Source: Brachycybe producta (Eukaryota; Arthropoda; Diplopoda; Playtdesmida; Andrognathidae). Taken from it: a stretch of 64,000 nucleotides of DNA. This document shows, piece by piece, positions 10,241-21,200 of this stretch (positions are counted from its first letter, which is position 1; every line of letters starts with the position of its first letter). The translations under genes were made by a program, and so were the position numbers. The DNA is taken from contig JAUPFP010000004.1 of NCBI GenBank assembly GCA_036925085.1, forward strand, positions 8,406,938 to 8,470,937. The letters run 5' to 3'. The notes under the pieces are model-generated. The model saw nothing but the letters and a program-made list of their open reading frames with translations. It had not been told where the DNA came from and did no database searches.

Positions 10241-12050
10241 GCGGTTAATTGGAGTCACATTTGGACCTGGGGTAATCCGCACATCAAACCACCTGAGGGA
10301 TAGACCTCAAATGGACCCATAACCCTGCAATCGCGTCTATCTTGTTTGTTCGTGTTCGCGGCGACACGGCCATTGAACTTGGCAACTTAGAATGGTTGTT
10401 ATGTAGAAGTTCTAGGAGCACCGTTGTATGGTCCCTGGCCCCAGGAAGGAGTCCGGAGGTATATGTTTAAGTTGGTTGATTGTCAAGCTCGAGTCAGGTG
10501 GTGACAATTGGCGGTGGAGCTGGGCACAACAGTGCCAGTGTCCTCTTGGACAGTGAACTTGTGTAAATCCCAACCACTATATAGTTGGTAATGATACCAC
10601 AACTATGTACACTGAAGGTGACTGATTGAAAGGCTACACATGTCAGGTTGGGTGGGCATAGGCCTTTCCAGAAGTTGTGGGGCCGACTTTTCCTTGGTGT
10701 TGCCAGGTGAATTTCAGTGAACAAGTGTTCACCACTCTGCATTCGCTCGGAGGCAGCATGGTTTGCCAATTGGTTCGGTTTTGACTGGTAAATCCAGATA
10801 TGGTATAGTAATGTAAGCATGAACCATGCCTAGGGGGATGGCTGCATCGCCAAGTGGTGATGGGACCGGTGAAAACTGCTAAAAGGTGGAGCTGTGTATA
10901 GTACACCTGCTGCTGGGGATGGGATTACGGTGCAAAAGCACCAAGATCCCCCAGTGGACGGTAATCTTGCCAGAGATCCGAGCAGAATTAATCCAGATTA
11001 TGCCACTGGAGGGGCTAATGTTCACCATGATGGGTGAGTAAAGAGATGTTGCCGGTGATGGCTTACATCTGGTAGAAGTGGGTCTAGCCATGGTGAATGG
11101 TGGTACCCCAGCCGAACGGACTATAGGTGCCTTGATTGGTACAGCCCGAGTACCGGTGTCAATGTACAACCATTTACTGGAGACGATTGTGGACAATGGG
11201 ATCGCTATCTATAGTGACATCGACCACAGCCAGCGAAATATGAAGGTGGAGAAGTTGATGTTTCCTCCGTTCATGAAGTTAACACTCCATGTTAAATCGA
11301 TAATTGCTAACTTCTTCGTAATGGAGAAAGAAAAACGAAGCGACTCACGGAGTTGACCTGATTAGTCTCTGCGGGCTGAGTATCAATGCGGTAACAAGGA
11401 AGAATTTCCTTCCAGAAAGATCTCTGGGAAGCACACAAAGGATATGGTCAGTTTGACTCCAAAGCATGCTTAGCACATGAAATTATTTTTTATTAATTAT
11501 TGTGACTTCACACCTGGAAAAAAAACGTTCAAAACCCATTTTAAATTGAAAAACAATTGCAGTGCCTACATTTGGAGAAATTTTGAATTAAACGCTGTAT
11601 CTAGGCTTTTAACCGGTTACTTGATCGAACTAGGGCCAGACTCGGTAAATAATCTAAATAGTTGGGTTTACACGAACGTAGTTTCCTATATGAGGTTATG
11701 ACACGAGTCAAGTGAGTTGATCAACTCACCTGACTCGTATAAACCCAGCCATATCCTCCTATAGATACAGGCCTGCCGGCTTCGAAATTTAGATACTCGT
11801 AAAATGGTTTTCAATTTTGTTTTAATTTTATTAATTTGTTCAAAAAATGTTTATGTTCAATATAAGTCATTTTTTAAAACAACTTGATTTCCCCACAATA
11901 TTTTTTTTTCATATTTTCTTTTTGAAAACATTGCTTGTTTAAAACTTGCCAGAAATCCCACAAATAATTTTTATTTAAATATATTTAAAGTTCTTGACTA
12001 TTTTATATTAATTAATAGTTTGATTCTTCCAAATAGTCACTTATAATATA
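10241..12050. other. Interval with degenerate frames and one palindrome
   Basis: The + strand shows a weakly protein-like frame at about 10940-11355 (EVGLAMVNGGTPAERTIGAL) with an in-frame stop near 11039. I do not recognise it and it may be a transposon fragment. Otherwise there are no genes. A 36-bp near-perfect palindrome lies at 11703-11738. Confidence 0.35.
11703..11738. repeat. 36-bp near-perfect palindrome
   Basis: Arms acgagtcaagtgagttga and tcaactcacctgactcgt are reverse complements except for one base. Flanking 'gggttta' and 'taaaccc' extend the inverted symmetry. Confidence 0.8.
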
Positions 12051-12190
12051 TTGAGACGTTTTGGGCCCGCTGCTTATTTTTTTCGCTTAATTTGCGCTTT
12101 CTTTTGGGGTTTTTACGTCACCCTGTATCTTGTTTGTTTCTGGGCCACTCGGTACTTTTGGTAACAAGTGACACAGGGGATAAATCATGA

Positions 12191-12296
12191 TTTTGGCCAA
12201 ATAGATCAATCTTGTGATTGGTCTATTTGGGCCAAAATATCAGAGTAACCAATTGCAAAGTTGTGCCCTGAGAATCCGACTTTGGGATTCTCAGGG
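12191..12296. promoter_or_regulatory. Two consecutive hairpins directly upstream of a TATA box
   Basis: First hairpin 12191-12237 (ttttggccaaatagatcaat paired with a segment ending gtctatttgggccaaaa). Second hairpin about 12266-12296 (ccctgagaatcc paired with gggattctcaggg). A TATATAAAG follows at 12297-12305. Confidence 0.65.
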
Positions 12297-12850
12297 TATA
12301 TAAAGAGTGCATTTTATATGTTCAAGAGCTTCTTTTTAAATGCCGAACCTATGCCCAATTTTGGCTAGGTTCTATTCTTTTTAACATTATTTTCAAAGTT
12401 GTATTTCTACGTGTTGTGTTTAAAACCAGTTTGCCAATTTTATGTTATTTCACCGAAATAAATCTTCAATTTTATATTTAACTAAACCAGTGGTGTTTAT
12501 TCTTCGAAACTTAAATTCCGCGATTGTGAACTCATCATTTGCAAGTCTTCACCTATTTTGGATACTTCAAGGTCCCAACAGGTGCAAACCTGCAACGTAC
12601 AAGTATATTTTACACGATTCTTAGGGCAGATTTACGGACGAAAGTCGGAGAGATACAGAGATTAAAGATCCTCAAGACTGTGAAGTCTTTTGCCAGAGAC
12701 TAGTGAGGACACAAAATAGACGTTATATTGGTCTAGTCCTCCCGGGCCAGTAGAATTAGTGACCTAGCCACTCACTATCAATACGAGTGCAAACTCGCTC
12801 GTATTAACCAAAAAGAGCAGATTCTACTAACGGAAAAAGGTCCGTCACAA
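12297..12850 (+). mobile_element. Candidate LTR (R-U5 portion) ending GTCCGTCACA
   Basis: TATATAAAG at 12297-12305 and AATAAA at 12457-12462 fit an LTR promoter and polyadenylation signal. The segment 12560-12850 is repeated as 42726-43035 (minus strand), and its last 80 bp also at 16466-16548 (+). All copies end GTC(C/T)GTCACAAT. The left boundary is not defined, so this is a candidate LTR rather than a proven one. Confidence 0.5.
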
Positions 12851-12995
12851 TATATATATACAAAATGAATAAATTGAATATATATATAAAATGAATAAAT
12901 TGTTTTAAATAAGAGATGGTTTTTAATATTCTTAAAAATCTTTTTTATAGAAACTTTTAAGTGACTATTTGAAAGAATCAACTATTATTTAAATA

Positions 12996-13360
12996 CTAGT
13001 GGGGTAACCCGTCATAAATGACGGGAGCAAAATTCACAGGCAATTGTGCACATGCGCGTTGGTTTTTCCTTTTTTTACTCCTTTCATTTCAATTTCAGTC
13101 AACCCCTCCCACTTTTCCCCCCTTCATGTTTCTCTCTTCACCCCCTTCTACACTTTCCATACTTTTCTCCTCACCCCCTCCCACTTTTCTCTCTCTCTCT
13201 TCTCCCTTCTACACTTTCCAAAGGAAGAGTTCAACATATAGTTGACCTTGAGAAAAAAACGGTTCATTTATTCAAATTTATATAAATTCCGACGTGCTTC
13301 AATGGTTTTTGTTACTCCACACACACACACACACACACATACACATACACAGACCTGGGA
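12996..13360 (-). mobile_element. Non-autonomous Helitron-like element, full-length copy
   Basis: Read on the minus strand it starts TCCCAGGTCTGTG after an A (13360/13361) and ends with the hairpin cccgtcatttatgacggg, eight bases, then CTAG (12999-12996) followed by T. This is the A|TC...CTAG|T insertion signature of Helitrons. The interior holds a (CA)n tract, the block 'ttatataaattccgacgtgc' and a long C/T-rich tract. There is no coding capacity. The pyrimidine-rich peptides predicted at 13018-13285 are not genes. Confidence 0.75.
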
Positions 13361-14212
13361 TATTATATATATAATATTTCCATAATTTACAATATTAATT
13401 ACTTAGGAATTTCATTAATTGGCTAATGCATATTTTTTTCAAATAAAAATGTTGAGCAATTTGTAATGTAAATAATCTTATTATTGTTAATATGAAACAC
13501 TCCTAGTGGAAAGCCAAGTGAACTTTTTTTGCAAAAAAAAAATTATCATCATTTTTCTCAAAGTTAAATTTTGAAGAAAGATTATCTGAAGAAATTTACA
13601 GAAATCGACACAGAAACGAGAAGATAAGAAAAAAATCGTAAAAATTGATATTTACAACATATTAATGTATTATATATTATATAAATAATATATATATATA
13701 TATATATAAATTTATATTAATTTATATGTATATAAACATAAAATATATATAATATATACTAAGTTCTATGTGTGATTTTTCTCTTAGGTTAGTATAGGAG
13801 GCTACGCACAAACCTTAGTTTTCAGCATCGACTCAAAGCGCCTCTAGTGTTATTTAGACGCGTAACCGGTGCCATTTTAATGCCCCATAGAGTCAATGGG
13901 AAGCTGACAGGCATGTATCCATAGGAGGCTATGACCCAGCTTCCTATGGAGAACTTGTCATTAGTTTCAAGATGGCGGCGCCCAAAATAAACAGAAACAT
14001 CAAAAAATTTCAATCGTATCGACGCACATGCGCAGAGGAAACTCTGTCACCGAAAAATGATCGCGTTTCCTCTTCTGTATAACTTTTTATTCTGTGGTTG
14101 AACTAAGTTCTGTTATAATCGTGATTCTGTTGTAATGAACTTCTGACTTTTATTTGAATAATTAAAAAACAGCAAATTAAATATGATCATTGTTTCCAAA
14201 AATTAAAACAAT
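13361..14212. other. AT-rich interval with TA-microsatellite
   Basis: AT-rich tracts and a (TA)n run around 13685-13755. 'aagatggcggcgccc' at about 13970 resembles a YY1-type promoter element. No gene is assigned to it. Confidence 0.4.
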
Positions 14213-14578
14213 TCAAGCCAAATGACCTTTCTCTAGTCTAATAACACAAACTAACTCAACTGCCATCCTTTTTTTTTTACAACCAATCCAAAAAATCTGA
14301 ATTAATTGCCCCATTCGATATGGATGGCTCGGAGTAACGATTTGCAAACATGATGGTTTCGATAGTTTAAATGGTTCATTTTGCCGCCTCATTAACAAGA
14401 CGATTTCGTCTACTAACTCACCCGTCTGATCTTCACTGGTTACAGCATCCACATTTTGAACAATAACGTCGTATAAATTACCACAGTTACAATGCGTACA
14501 AACCCTCTGCGTTTGCAATTCAACAGTAGGATTTGTTTCGGCCATATTCTGTCTTCTTGGAGCCAAGCTCTTCGTCAC
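14213..14578 (-). CDS. Hypothetical small protein or exon
   Basis: Open frame of 121 codons; an internal Met (residue 12, MAETNPTVELQTQRVCTHCN) is a reasonable start. It has a Cys/His cluster (CTHCNCGN) but no complete zinc-binding pattern that I recognise. Flanking repeats suggest it could be transposon-derived. Coding status is uncertain. Confidence 0.25.
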   Translation of the reverse strand: MTKSLAPRRQNMAETNPTVELQTQRVCTHCNCGNLYDVIVQNVDAVTSEDQTGELVDEIVLLMRRQNEPFKLSKPSCLQIVTPSHPYRMGQLIQIFWIGCKKKRMAVELVCVIRLEKGHLA

Positions 14579-16398
14579 GTAGAACGTTTTCCAGGGACAA
14601 AAGAGTTCTCAGAGAACCAATCCGAAAGCTCTAACCAATCGACAAATCGTAATGAGCTATATGTCCAATAAGCGCCTCTAGTGGCAGTAGGCTAACAGAT
14701 GGCCCCTATGAAGTTAGCAGACGAAATTTTAACATTGAAGTCAATGGAAAAATTGCTGCACAGATACGTTTTTTTTGCTTTTGTTTTTTTGCAAATTACT
14801 AGCCTAATTTTAGTGAATTTTTGAAAAAGTAAAGACAAAAGTACGTAGTTTCACATCCATGCATTAGTTTATTTTAAATTTTCCTCGTTGTTTTGTTGTT
14901 TTCGATGTTTTGTTCTGAACGTTGTTGTAAAACCGAAACTTTTAACAAGGCAGCCGATGGAGATTTCGATAAGTCTGTCAGTTTTGCGGGTCATACTAAA
15001 AAGGCAGAATGGACAGAAGGGCATAATTTCATTATTTCTGGGCAGGTCACGATATTTTTGGGCAGGTGAGAGTATTCGAGGGTAGGTGGGGGTACTTCCT
15101 ACTAAACTGAACCATTACCCGGCCGGGAAGAAAATTCCGGAATTTTTTAAAAAAAAAATTATGCATAATTTTATTCATTAATGATAGTTGTGAAGACCCG
15201 GCTTTTTCTCTTAGGAACACTGCCATGACGTCACACATTTGATGGCATTGCACCTGTTCTTTCTTCTTTTTCGCCTTTCACTTCTGAGAAAAGGGAAAGA
15301 ATGTATCATTCTGCCATTACTATGGAAACGAAGATGCATGTGTGGCCGAAAGAGCCTGGGAATGTGCAACCAGCTTCAATCTTTCAGTCATCTTTTCTAT
15401 TTTCTTTTCAAAAAATATTTTGAAGATGTATATGAAAGTCAAATTTTATTCACACTTTCGAAGATTTTAATGATTATTGCATAGCTGAACATTGGCACAT
15501 TAATTCAATGTTGAGCATAGCAATAAAATGATTTTGACATGTTCATTGAGGTGACCATAGGCCTACATGGTGACCCGGGAGGTTATGATCATTTGCATAT
15601 TGTTAAATGATTGGCCAACTTATATCACATGAGAAGGATTGCATGTGTACATAAGTTAGATATTCATGTTGTTGATTTTATCTTGATTCTGTTGTGCGTC
15701 GCCGGTGGCTATGCCCATCCACACACCAGACTGAGTGTCCTGTATTCTGTTAGAGGTGGCCAGAGGATATTCCTGGTTACACCTCAGTTTTTGATCTTCA
15801 AGTCAAGTTTAGTGATAGGTGGAAAGTCGTTTCACATGGTGAAAATCCGTGGAAACCACTCCCCATTCAACCTGATCATAAGGTATGGGATCTGGATGGT
15901 CCAAATGTAAGTTTGGTAGGTTCTGACCTTGCGACTCACGTGAGGGACGGTTTTTACCATGGGTCACGGGTTGTGCACAGTCGGAACAGGATTTTGCACA
16001 GTGAAAACCAGTGGAAATCGCCAAAATGTGCAGTGTCTGGATGGCTACGGCCATGTACCATGGTGCTTGCCTGGCCGGAAAGTGATTTTGTACAGGAAAG
16101 ATCTGTGGAAATCACTTCTGACCATGGTAAGAATGTTTCTTATGGTATTTTTTGATTTATTACAGGTAGCCACTTTGAAGAAGGAGGATATTGGTGGTGG
16201 GGCAGCAGTTCTTCCTCCTCCCTCATTTCCCTGCATCCTGGTGATGCAGGGCTGTTGGAGTAAAATCCTATGTGTTCTCCGGACTCTGTGGGGCAGGCCA
16301 TATCTGACATGGCTGACCTTTGGGTCTTCTATTGGCTGGGAAAGCTGTGGGGACGGACAAGAGGAGGGCTAGCCAGCACTGGGAACCTGTCCCAAGGG
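14579..16398. other. Interval without recognisable genes
   Basis: Contains several short frames without conserved features. Repeated 'gcgcctctagtg' (13838 and 14670) and 'aataggaggctatg'-like words hint at old repeats. The right end merges into an LTR end at 16465. Confidence 0.4.
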
Positions 16399-16465
16399 AG
16401 TTCAGCGGCAGGTGAGACTGGGCACTTTTGCCTGGGTGTTGTGGCGACCAAGTCGGGTCATTACA
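16399..16465 (+). mobile_element. 3' end of a Gypsy-family LTR (…GGGTCATTACA)
   Basis: The segment 'cttttgcctgggtgttgt...caagtcgggtcattaca' matches the ends of the LTRs at 28109 and 40643 (+) and at 37801 (-). It is followed directly by the repeat 'cactcactatcaat', so this LTR appears inserted into that repeat. Confidence 0.5.
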
Positions 16466-16548
16466 CACTCACTATCAATATGAGTGCAAACTCGCTCGTA
16501 TTAACTTAAAAGAGCATATTCTACTAGTGGAAAAAGGTCCGTCACAAT
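16466..16548 (+). repeat. Interspersed repeat, 3'-end copy (also 12770-12850 and 42726-42810)
   Basis: cactcactatcaatatgagt...ggtccgtcacaat is nearly identical to 12770-12850. Confidence 0.8.
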
Positions 16549-16597
16549 AGGATAGAAATATCCTGATTGGCTTGTGGAAATTCCCGTTGTTGGAATC

Positions 16598-17110
16598 TGT
16601 AACACCCTGTAATTCGTGATCCCGCCAAAACCATAGCCCGGGGGTAAACAACTCTCAACTGTGCCTCCCTCCCCTCTGACTCACCTTTCTGACTCATACC
16701 TAAGCGGCGGATTAATACACATAGGACCATGGTCACTTGGACCTGGTTACACCTCGCAGGTGTACACAGGTCCAAGGTATAAAAGGGCCATGCTCCTCTT
16801 TGTAGTTAGTTCTTGTCCTTGCCTTTGTATTACATAGATTCTGTCTGTACCACAATATGGGCATGAGGATTCACCGTTAGTATTAATATATTCATCTTTG
16901 TATTCTGTGTTTCTATACAAATGATGAATAAAAGCGTTATGATAAGAAACAGCGTGGTAGTTATGTTTGAATAATCAACTTCTCTTCAGAGGCCGGAGAC
17001 TCCATAAGGCAGGAGGTATATGATTCCTTAACAGCTACAACATCTTCTCTTGTCAGTATACCAAAAGGAGAAGATGTATATCAGCATCGACCGGAAGAGA
17101 GAGGGATGGC
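16598..17110 (+). mobile_element. LTR plus adjacent leader of an LTR retrotransposon (TGTAACACCCTG family)
   Basis: Starts TGTAACACCCTGTAATTCG. The inverted motif cttggacctg...caggtccaag (about 16737-16778) is followed by TATAAAAG at about 16778 and an AATAAA at about 16928. The whole block is collinear with 41640-42125 on the minus strand, including 'aaaaccatagcc.gggggtaaacaact' and, beyond the probable LTR end near 17031, 'agaagatg.a.atca'. No pol sequence is attached. Confidence 0.6.
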
Positions 17111-17559
17111 CGCCACTCTGCTGCATAGATTTCACCCCCATGCAGAAGGGTGACCACAATCCATCTCCATCCAACTCTCTCTGCAGCTCGAATCTTCTCT
17201 GTGCGGGCACCGCACGGTTCAGAGAAGAATCGAGGTGCAGAAGATGTCATCTTAAGGTTGGTAAAATAAAATGGTCTATGTCAAAAGCTCACAAATCTGT
17301 AGTTCCATCATTGGTCGTGTATAAACTACTGACATAGTAGCTCCTCCTATCCCAGTGTTGATTGGTCAAGGGGTTGTGTGTGTTGTAACCCCGATTAGTT
17401 GAAAGTCTCTCTCACTTACTTGAGGCAGTGATGTCATTATAGAGTGATTGCCAGAAAAGGTAGTGAATCTATTTTTCTTACAAGAATACACTGGACAGAG
17501 CAGCATCCAAGATGGCATCCGGTGTAGACATGGATGTTCTCCGGTTCCCCCTTCGGTCA

Positions 17560-17835
17560 CCACCCCCCCCCCCGGTGCCCTCCTCCGGTCCCCCAATAGC
17601 CATCCCATCTTCGTTCCTGTTCCCATCCCCTGTCTTCCCGTCCCCATCCCCTCCCCCGGTTCCTCCCCTCCTAGTCCCCCAGTTCTCCCCAGTCCCCTCT
17701 CTCGGTCCCCCTTCCTCAGCCCCCGGGTCCTTTTCTGGTTCCCCCCCCCGGTTTCCCAGTCTTCTCCCCTCCCCCCCCCCCCGGTGTCTTCCGGTCCCCG
17801 TCCCTGAGCCCGTTCCCCGTCCCCACCCCCGTCCC
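17560..17835. repeat. C-rich low-complexity tract
   Basis: Long run of (C)n and CCCCGGT-like sequence. The proline- and glycine-rich peptides predicted across it on both strands are artefacts of composition. Confidence 0.85.
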
Positions 17836-17871
17836 AGCAAATTAGAATTTTTGTCTGTGGTTATAAATAGA

Positions 17872-18267
17872 CTAGTGGGGTAACCCGTCATAAATGACGG
17901 GAGCAAAATTCACAGGCAATTGTGCGCATACGCATCGTTTTTTCCTTTTTTTACTCTTTTCATTTCAATTTCAGTCACCCCCTCCCACTTTTTTCTCTCT
18001 CTCTCTCTCCCCCTTCTACACTTTCCAACTTTTGCCCCTCACCCCTCCCACTTTTCTCTCTCTCCCCCTTCTACACTTTCCAACCTCTTCCCCTAACCCC
18101 CTCCCACTTTTCTCTCTCCCCCCCCCCCTTCTACACTTTCCAAAGGAGGAGTTCAACATATAGTTGACCTTGAGAAAAAAAAACTGTTCATTTAAATTTA
18201 TATAAATTCCGACGTGCTTCAATGGTTTTGTTACTCCACACACACACACACATACACAGACCTGGGA
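17872..18267 (-). mobile_element. Non-autonomous Helitron-like element, full-length copy
   Basis: Same family and orientation as 12996-13360. On the minus strand it starts TCCCAGGTCTGTG preceded by A (18267) and ends hairpin-8 nt-CTAG (17875-17872) followed by T. The interior C/T-rich tract is longer and partly tandem ('ccccttctacactttccaa' about four times). Confidence 0.75.
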
Positions 18268-19264
18268 TATTATATATATAATAATATAAAATTGCCAAAA
18301 TATAAGAAGCCAGAAACTGAAAAACGTTTAATTCATTAACTACATCAAGTTTAGAAAAAGAATCAATATAAAACTAAAAAATTATTATTTTTTCATATTC
18401 TATTTTTTTATTTTCAAAAATTTTATATTTTAATAATTACAAGGTGACGATTTTGGCGCCCCCTAATCGCGGCGCCCAGGGCTTGCACCCCCTTCCCCCT
18501 TCGCACCGCTCTGCATGTTTATCTGCTTTATGTGGATCGGAATAAATTTGATGCTTTTGTGCAGAGTATGATTGATTAATAAGATTGCATATGAATTGCA
18601 TATCTATAATAATCCCAAATGGGAGCCTCTTTGACGTGTGGGTATCCAACCTTGAAAAAGTAATTTAGTATTACATCTACAGTACACTGATGGTAAAATT
18701 AAACGTTGGCAGATTTCTAAGACTTTTTTTTTTAACAAATAGAACTTTAATGCAACAATAAATGTAGTTAATTGCATATGACGGTAGTATTTTAATCTAT
18801 AGTTTAAATTTTTCTACAAACAGAATTTGCAATATTTAATTTACCAATTACGCCGAGTAATTAAAGGTTTTGATTTTCAAAGGGATTTCATAAGCGAAAT
18901 GTCCTGCAGAAACATCGCTGGAGCTTATCGTGTGTTATTCTAATTTAACAATGTGAATTTGAAATTGAGTAAATCATATTCCTAAATATATGAAAACTTT
19001 ATGAACAAATAATAAATTTGTTAACGAATTTTTTTCAGAACATTTTAATTACATATTGAAAATTAAAAGTCAGGAAACATCGACACGTTTTTCAAAAAGT
19101 TTCCGGAATTTATTTGAGACCAATTTACAATTTTAAAAACAGCGTATCTGCACAATACCATAACGCAAAGTTAGTAGTGTAGAACAGAAGATCAGCGCAC
19201 ATAACAAAGGAGTTTCTTCCTACCCAAGCCGTTGCTACAAATATTAAAGTACTATTACGTATGC
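18268..19264. other. AT-rich interval without recognisable genes
   Basis: No supported frame on either strand. Confidence 0.5.
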
Positions 19265-19272
19265 AATGTGGC

Positions 19273-19441
19273 CAGAGCCGGATTAAGGCACGCACGTTCA
19301 TGCCGCTGGGCAAATAAATATGCCCTCGATAAATGGTTAGGGCTTACAGACTTATGGTTCATTTCTACTATAGATTATGCCCCATCTTTTCAATATGCCC
19401 GTGGCATTTTCCCACTCCGCACAAGCCTTAATCTGGCCCTG
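19273..19441. mobile_element. hAT-type MITE with 8-bp target duplication
   Basis: TIRs cagagccggattaaggc (19273-19289) and gccttaatctggccctg (19425-19441) match at 15 of 17 positions. They are flanked by aatgtggc (19265-19272) and aatttggc (19442-19449), 7 of 8 identical. At 169 bp it is non-coding. Confidence 0.85.
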
Positions 19442-19483
19442 AATTTGGCAAGTGTCTAAGAGATACGTGCCTAAGGATAACAT

Positions 19484-19513
19484 ACAGAATAAGGATATAT
19501 ATCCTTATTCTGT
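19484..19513. repeat. Perfect 30-bp palindrome
   Basis: acagaataaggatat followed immediately by atatccttattctgt, its exact reverse complement. Confidence 0.95.
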
Positions 19514-19531
19514 GCCTAAGTGAAAGTGCAG

Positions 19532-19735
19532 CAGGCAATTAGAAATCGGGACGAACGGAAGTTGGTTCTGCCCTTTTTAAGACGAACGCAATTTCTAATT
19601 GGTTGGTTATAAACGTAGTCTGACGTCACTTGCTCCGCCCTTTTCAACGTCGAAACACAACAAACCATTAGAAGTTGCCGGTCGTCATAAAAAGGGCGGA
19701 GCCAACTTCTGTTTGTCTCGATTTCTAATTGTCTG
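19532..19735. mobile_element. MITE of the CAGGCAATTAG family, copy 1
   Basis: Starts caggcaattagaaat and ends atttctaattgtctg. The interior contains inverted blocks (ccaacttctg / cggaagttgg) and 'gtctgacgtca' near the centre. It is collinear with 44687-44893 (for example 'cgtcataaaaagggcgga'). Confidence 0.8.
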
Positions 19736-19768
19736 TCAAAGTTGTGCACCCTTATTCCACAGCAATGA

Positions 19769-19887
19769 CTTGGGGGTGACGACCTTCTTTGAATGCTTTA
19801 GTTACGAGCTAACCATCTACTCTACTAACCTTGATTAATAGAGTAGAAGGTTGGCTCGTAACTAAAGAAATTTCCCCACCCCCAAGC
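19769..19887. mobile_element. Hairpin-forming inverted-repeat element
   Basis: Outer arms cttgggggtg (19769-19778) and cacccccaag (19878-19887). The inner arms ctttagttacgagc...gctcgtaactaaag (about 19796-19866) also pair, together with tctactcta/tagagtaga near the loop. Non-coding. Confidence 0.7.
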
Positions 19888-20144
19888 CTGTACAGGCCTG
19901 GCTGCATTGCCCAACAAAAACAATTCGGAAATGTTGTCGCGCATTTAGGCGATATTGCATCACTTTGGCACTAAAGGAGCGGTCGAATTATCAATACATA
20001 AGATCTACATGCAGGCATCCATAAAGACAGGCAAGTAAGCGCAGTAAAACAGTCGTATGACTCGCCCTTGCATGAGTGTCATACCAAATATTAACCAATT
20101 AGAAATTGAAAAGGGCGGCCGAGAACAATGACGTATTGGGTACA

Positions 20145-21135
20145 CTTTTTTGTTAGGCAAAATTTTGCATCAGCGACAGAACCCCCTCCTTCCCCCCCCC
20201 AAAAAACCATTCCGCGTAAAAGGAACATTTGCCCTAGAACCACTTGCCCTAAATGGATGTTTACTACAAAACCAATTGCCCTAAAGGGATATTTGCCCAT
20301 AAACCATTAGTCATAAATGATTATTAGCCCTAAAACCATTTGCCCTAAAAGGACATTTGCCCAAATCAGTAGTGTAATTTTAAGGCATTTGTCGTTTTTT
20401 GCGTGCCTGTGGCATGCAGAAAATATTTAACATACCACACCGAAAGACACAACCATATGAAAAGCAAGAACAAAAATGTTTTTAGGACAAATAATTTTAT
20501 GGCAAATGTCTCTTTATGGCAAATGGTTTTAGGGCAAATTGTTTTAGGGCAAATGTCCCTTTAGGGCGAATGTCCATTTAGGGCAAATGGTTTTAGGGCG
20601 AATGTCCATTTAGGGCAAATGGTTTTAGGGCAAATGTCCCTTTTCGGTAAATGGTTTTAGGGCAAATGTCCCTTTAAAGCAAATCACTTTAGGTCAAATG
20701 GCTTTAGGATAAATGTCTCTTTAGAGCAAATGGCTTTATTGCAAGTGATTATAGGGCAATTGTCTATATCCCCTTGTATAACTGTATAATGTATATACTG
20801 TATATAGAATGCTATGAGGACGTGTCTTAATCCGCCTATCTTGCACGTGCAGGGTGGTTGCCAGGGTACCCAGGTACCCTAATTCCTTTGTTGGGTCATA
20901 GACTCAAAGGAATTATTCCTGCCAAATTTGGTTCTTATAGGTGAAAGGGGTTGGGAATGCATAGGGGACAGACAGACAACCCACATCCAAAAATATAGAA
21001 AAGATTAAAAGAAGATTAAATACAGGCTACATATTATAAATCCATCTGAACTTCACAATCACTGACGTTAAAAATAAAAAGTTTTTTTCGAAAAAATTAA
21101 ACCGGCCTCTAAACGACCGGCGCAGGTGGGGGGGG
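20145..21135 (+). repeat. Interspersed repeat copy (second copy 49125-49450) interrupted by a tandem array
   Basis: Left part ('acttttttgttaggcaaaa...ttttgcatc') matches 49130-49200. Right part ('ataaatccatctgaacttca', 'aacgaccggcg') matches 49335-49435. Between them lies the GGGCAAATG array at 20210-20770, which has no equivalent in the second copy. Confidence 0.6.
20210..20770. repeat. Tandem array in two inverted halves (GGGCAAATG / CATTTGCCC)
   Basis: Left half (20210-20370) carries repeats of the type 'catttgccctaaaaccat'. Right half (about 20485-20770) carries the reverse complement 'atggttttagggcaaatgtc' in about nine 16-bp half-units. A roughly 110-bp spacer separates the halves, so the strand could fold into a long branched hairpin. 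Confidence 0.85.
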
Positions 21136-21200
21136 GGGGGGGGGGAATGTGACGTCAGACCAAATAACAAACCAATTAGAATTTGCCGTTCCTCTTAAAA
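21121..21200 (-). repeat. Poly-G tract followed by a MITE half-copy
   Basis: A run of G (about 21127-21145) precedes 'tgacgtcagaccaaataacaaaccaattagaa', a half-copy of the CAGGCAATTAG MITE family. Confidence 0.55.

Noticed and set aside
10940..11355. Possible conserved protein (GGTPAERTIGALIGT)
   Set aside because: It contains an in-frame stop and I cannot relate it to a known family; left as a weak remnant.
13018..13285. Three overlapping Phe/Pro/Ser-rich frames
   Set aside because: They are translations of the C/T-rich tract of a Helitron-like element, and similar frames appear in every copy (17894-18167, 49654-50370).
13970..13985. YY1-like promoter motif (aagatggcggc)
   Set aside because: No adjacent gene could be supported, and short motifs of this kind also occur in repeats.
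17366..17906. Proline-rich and glycine-rich frames on both strands
   Set aside because: Products of a C-rich low-complexity tract with no conserved features.
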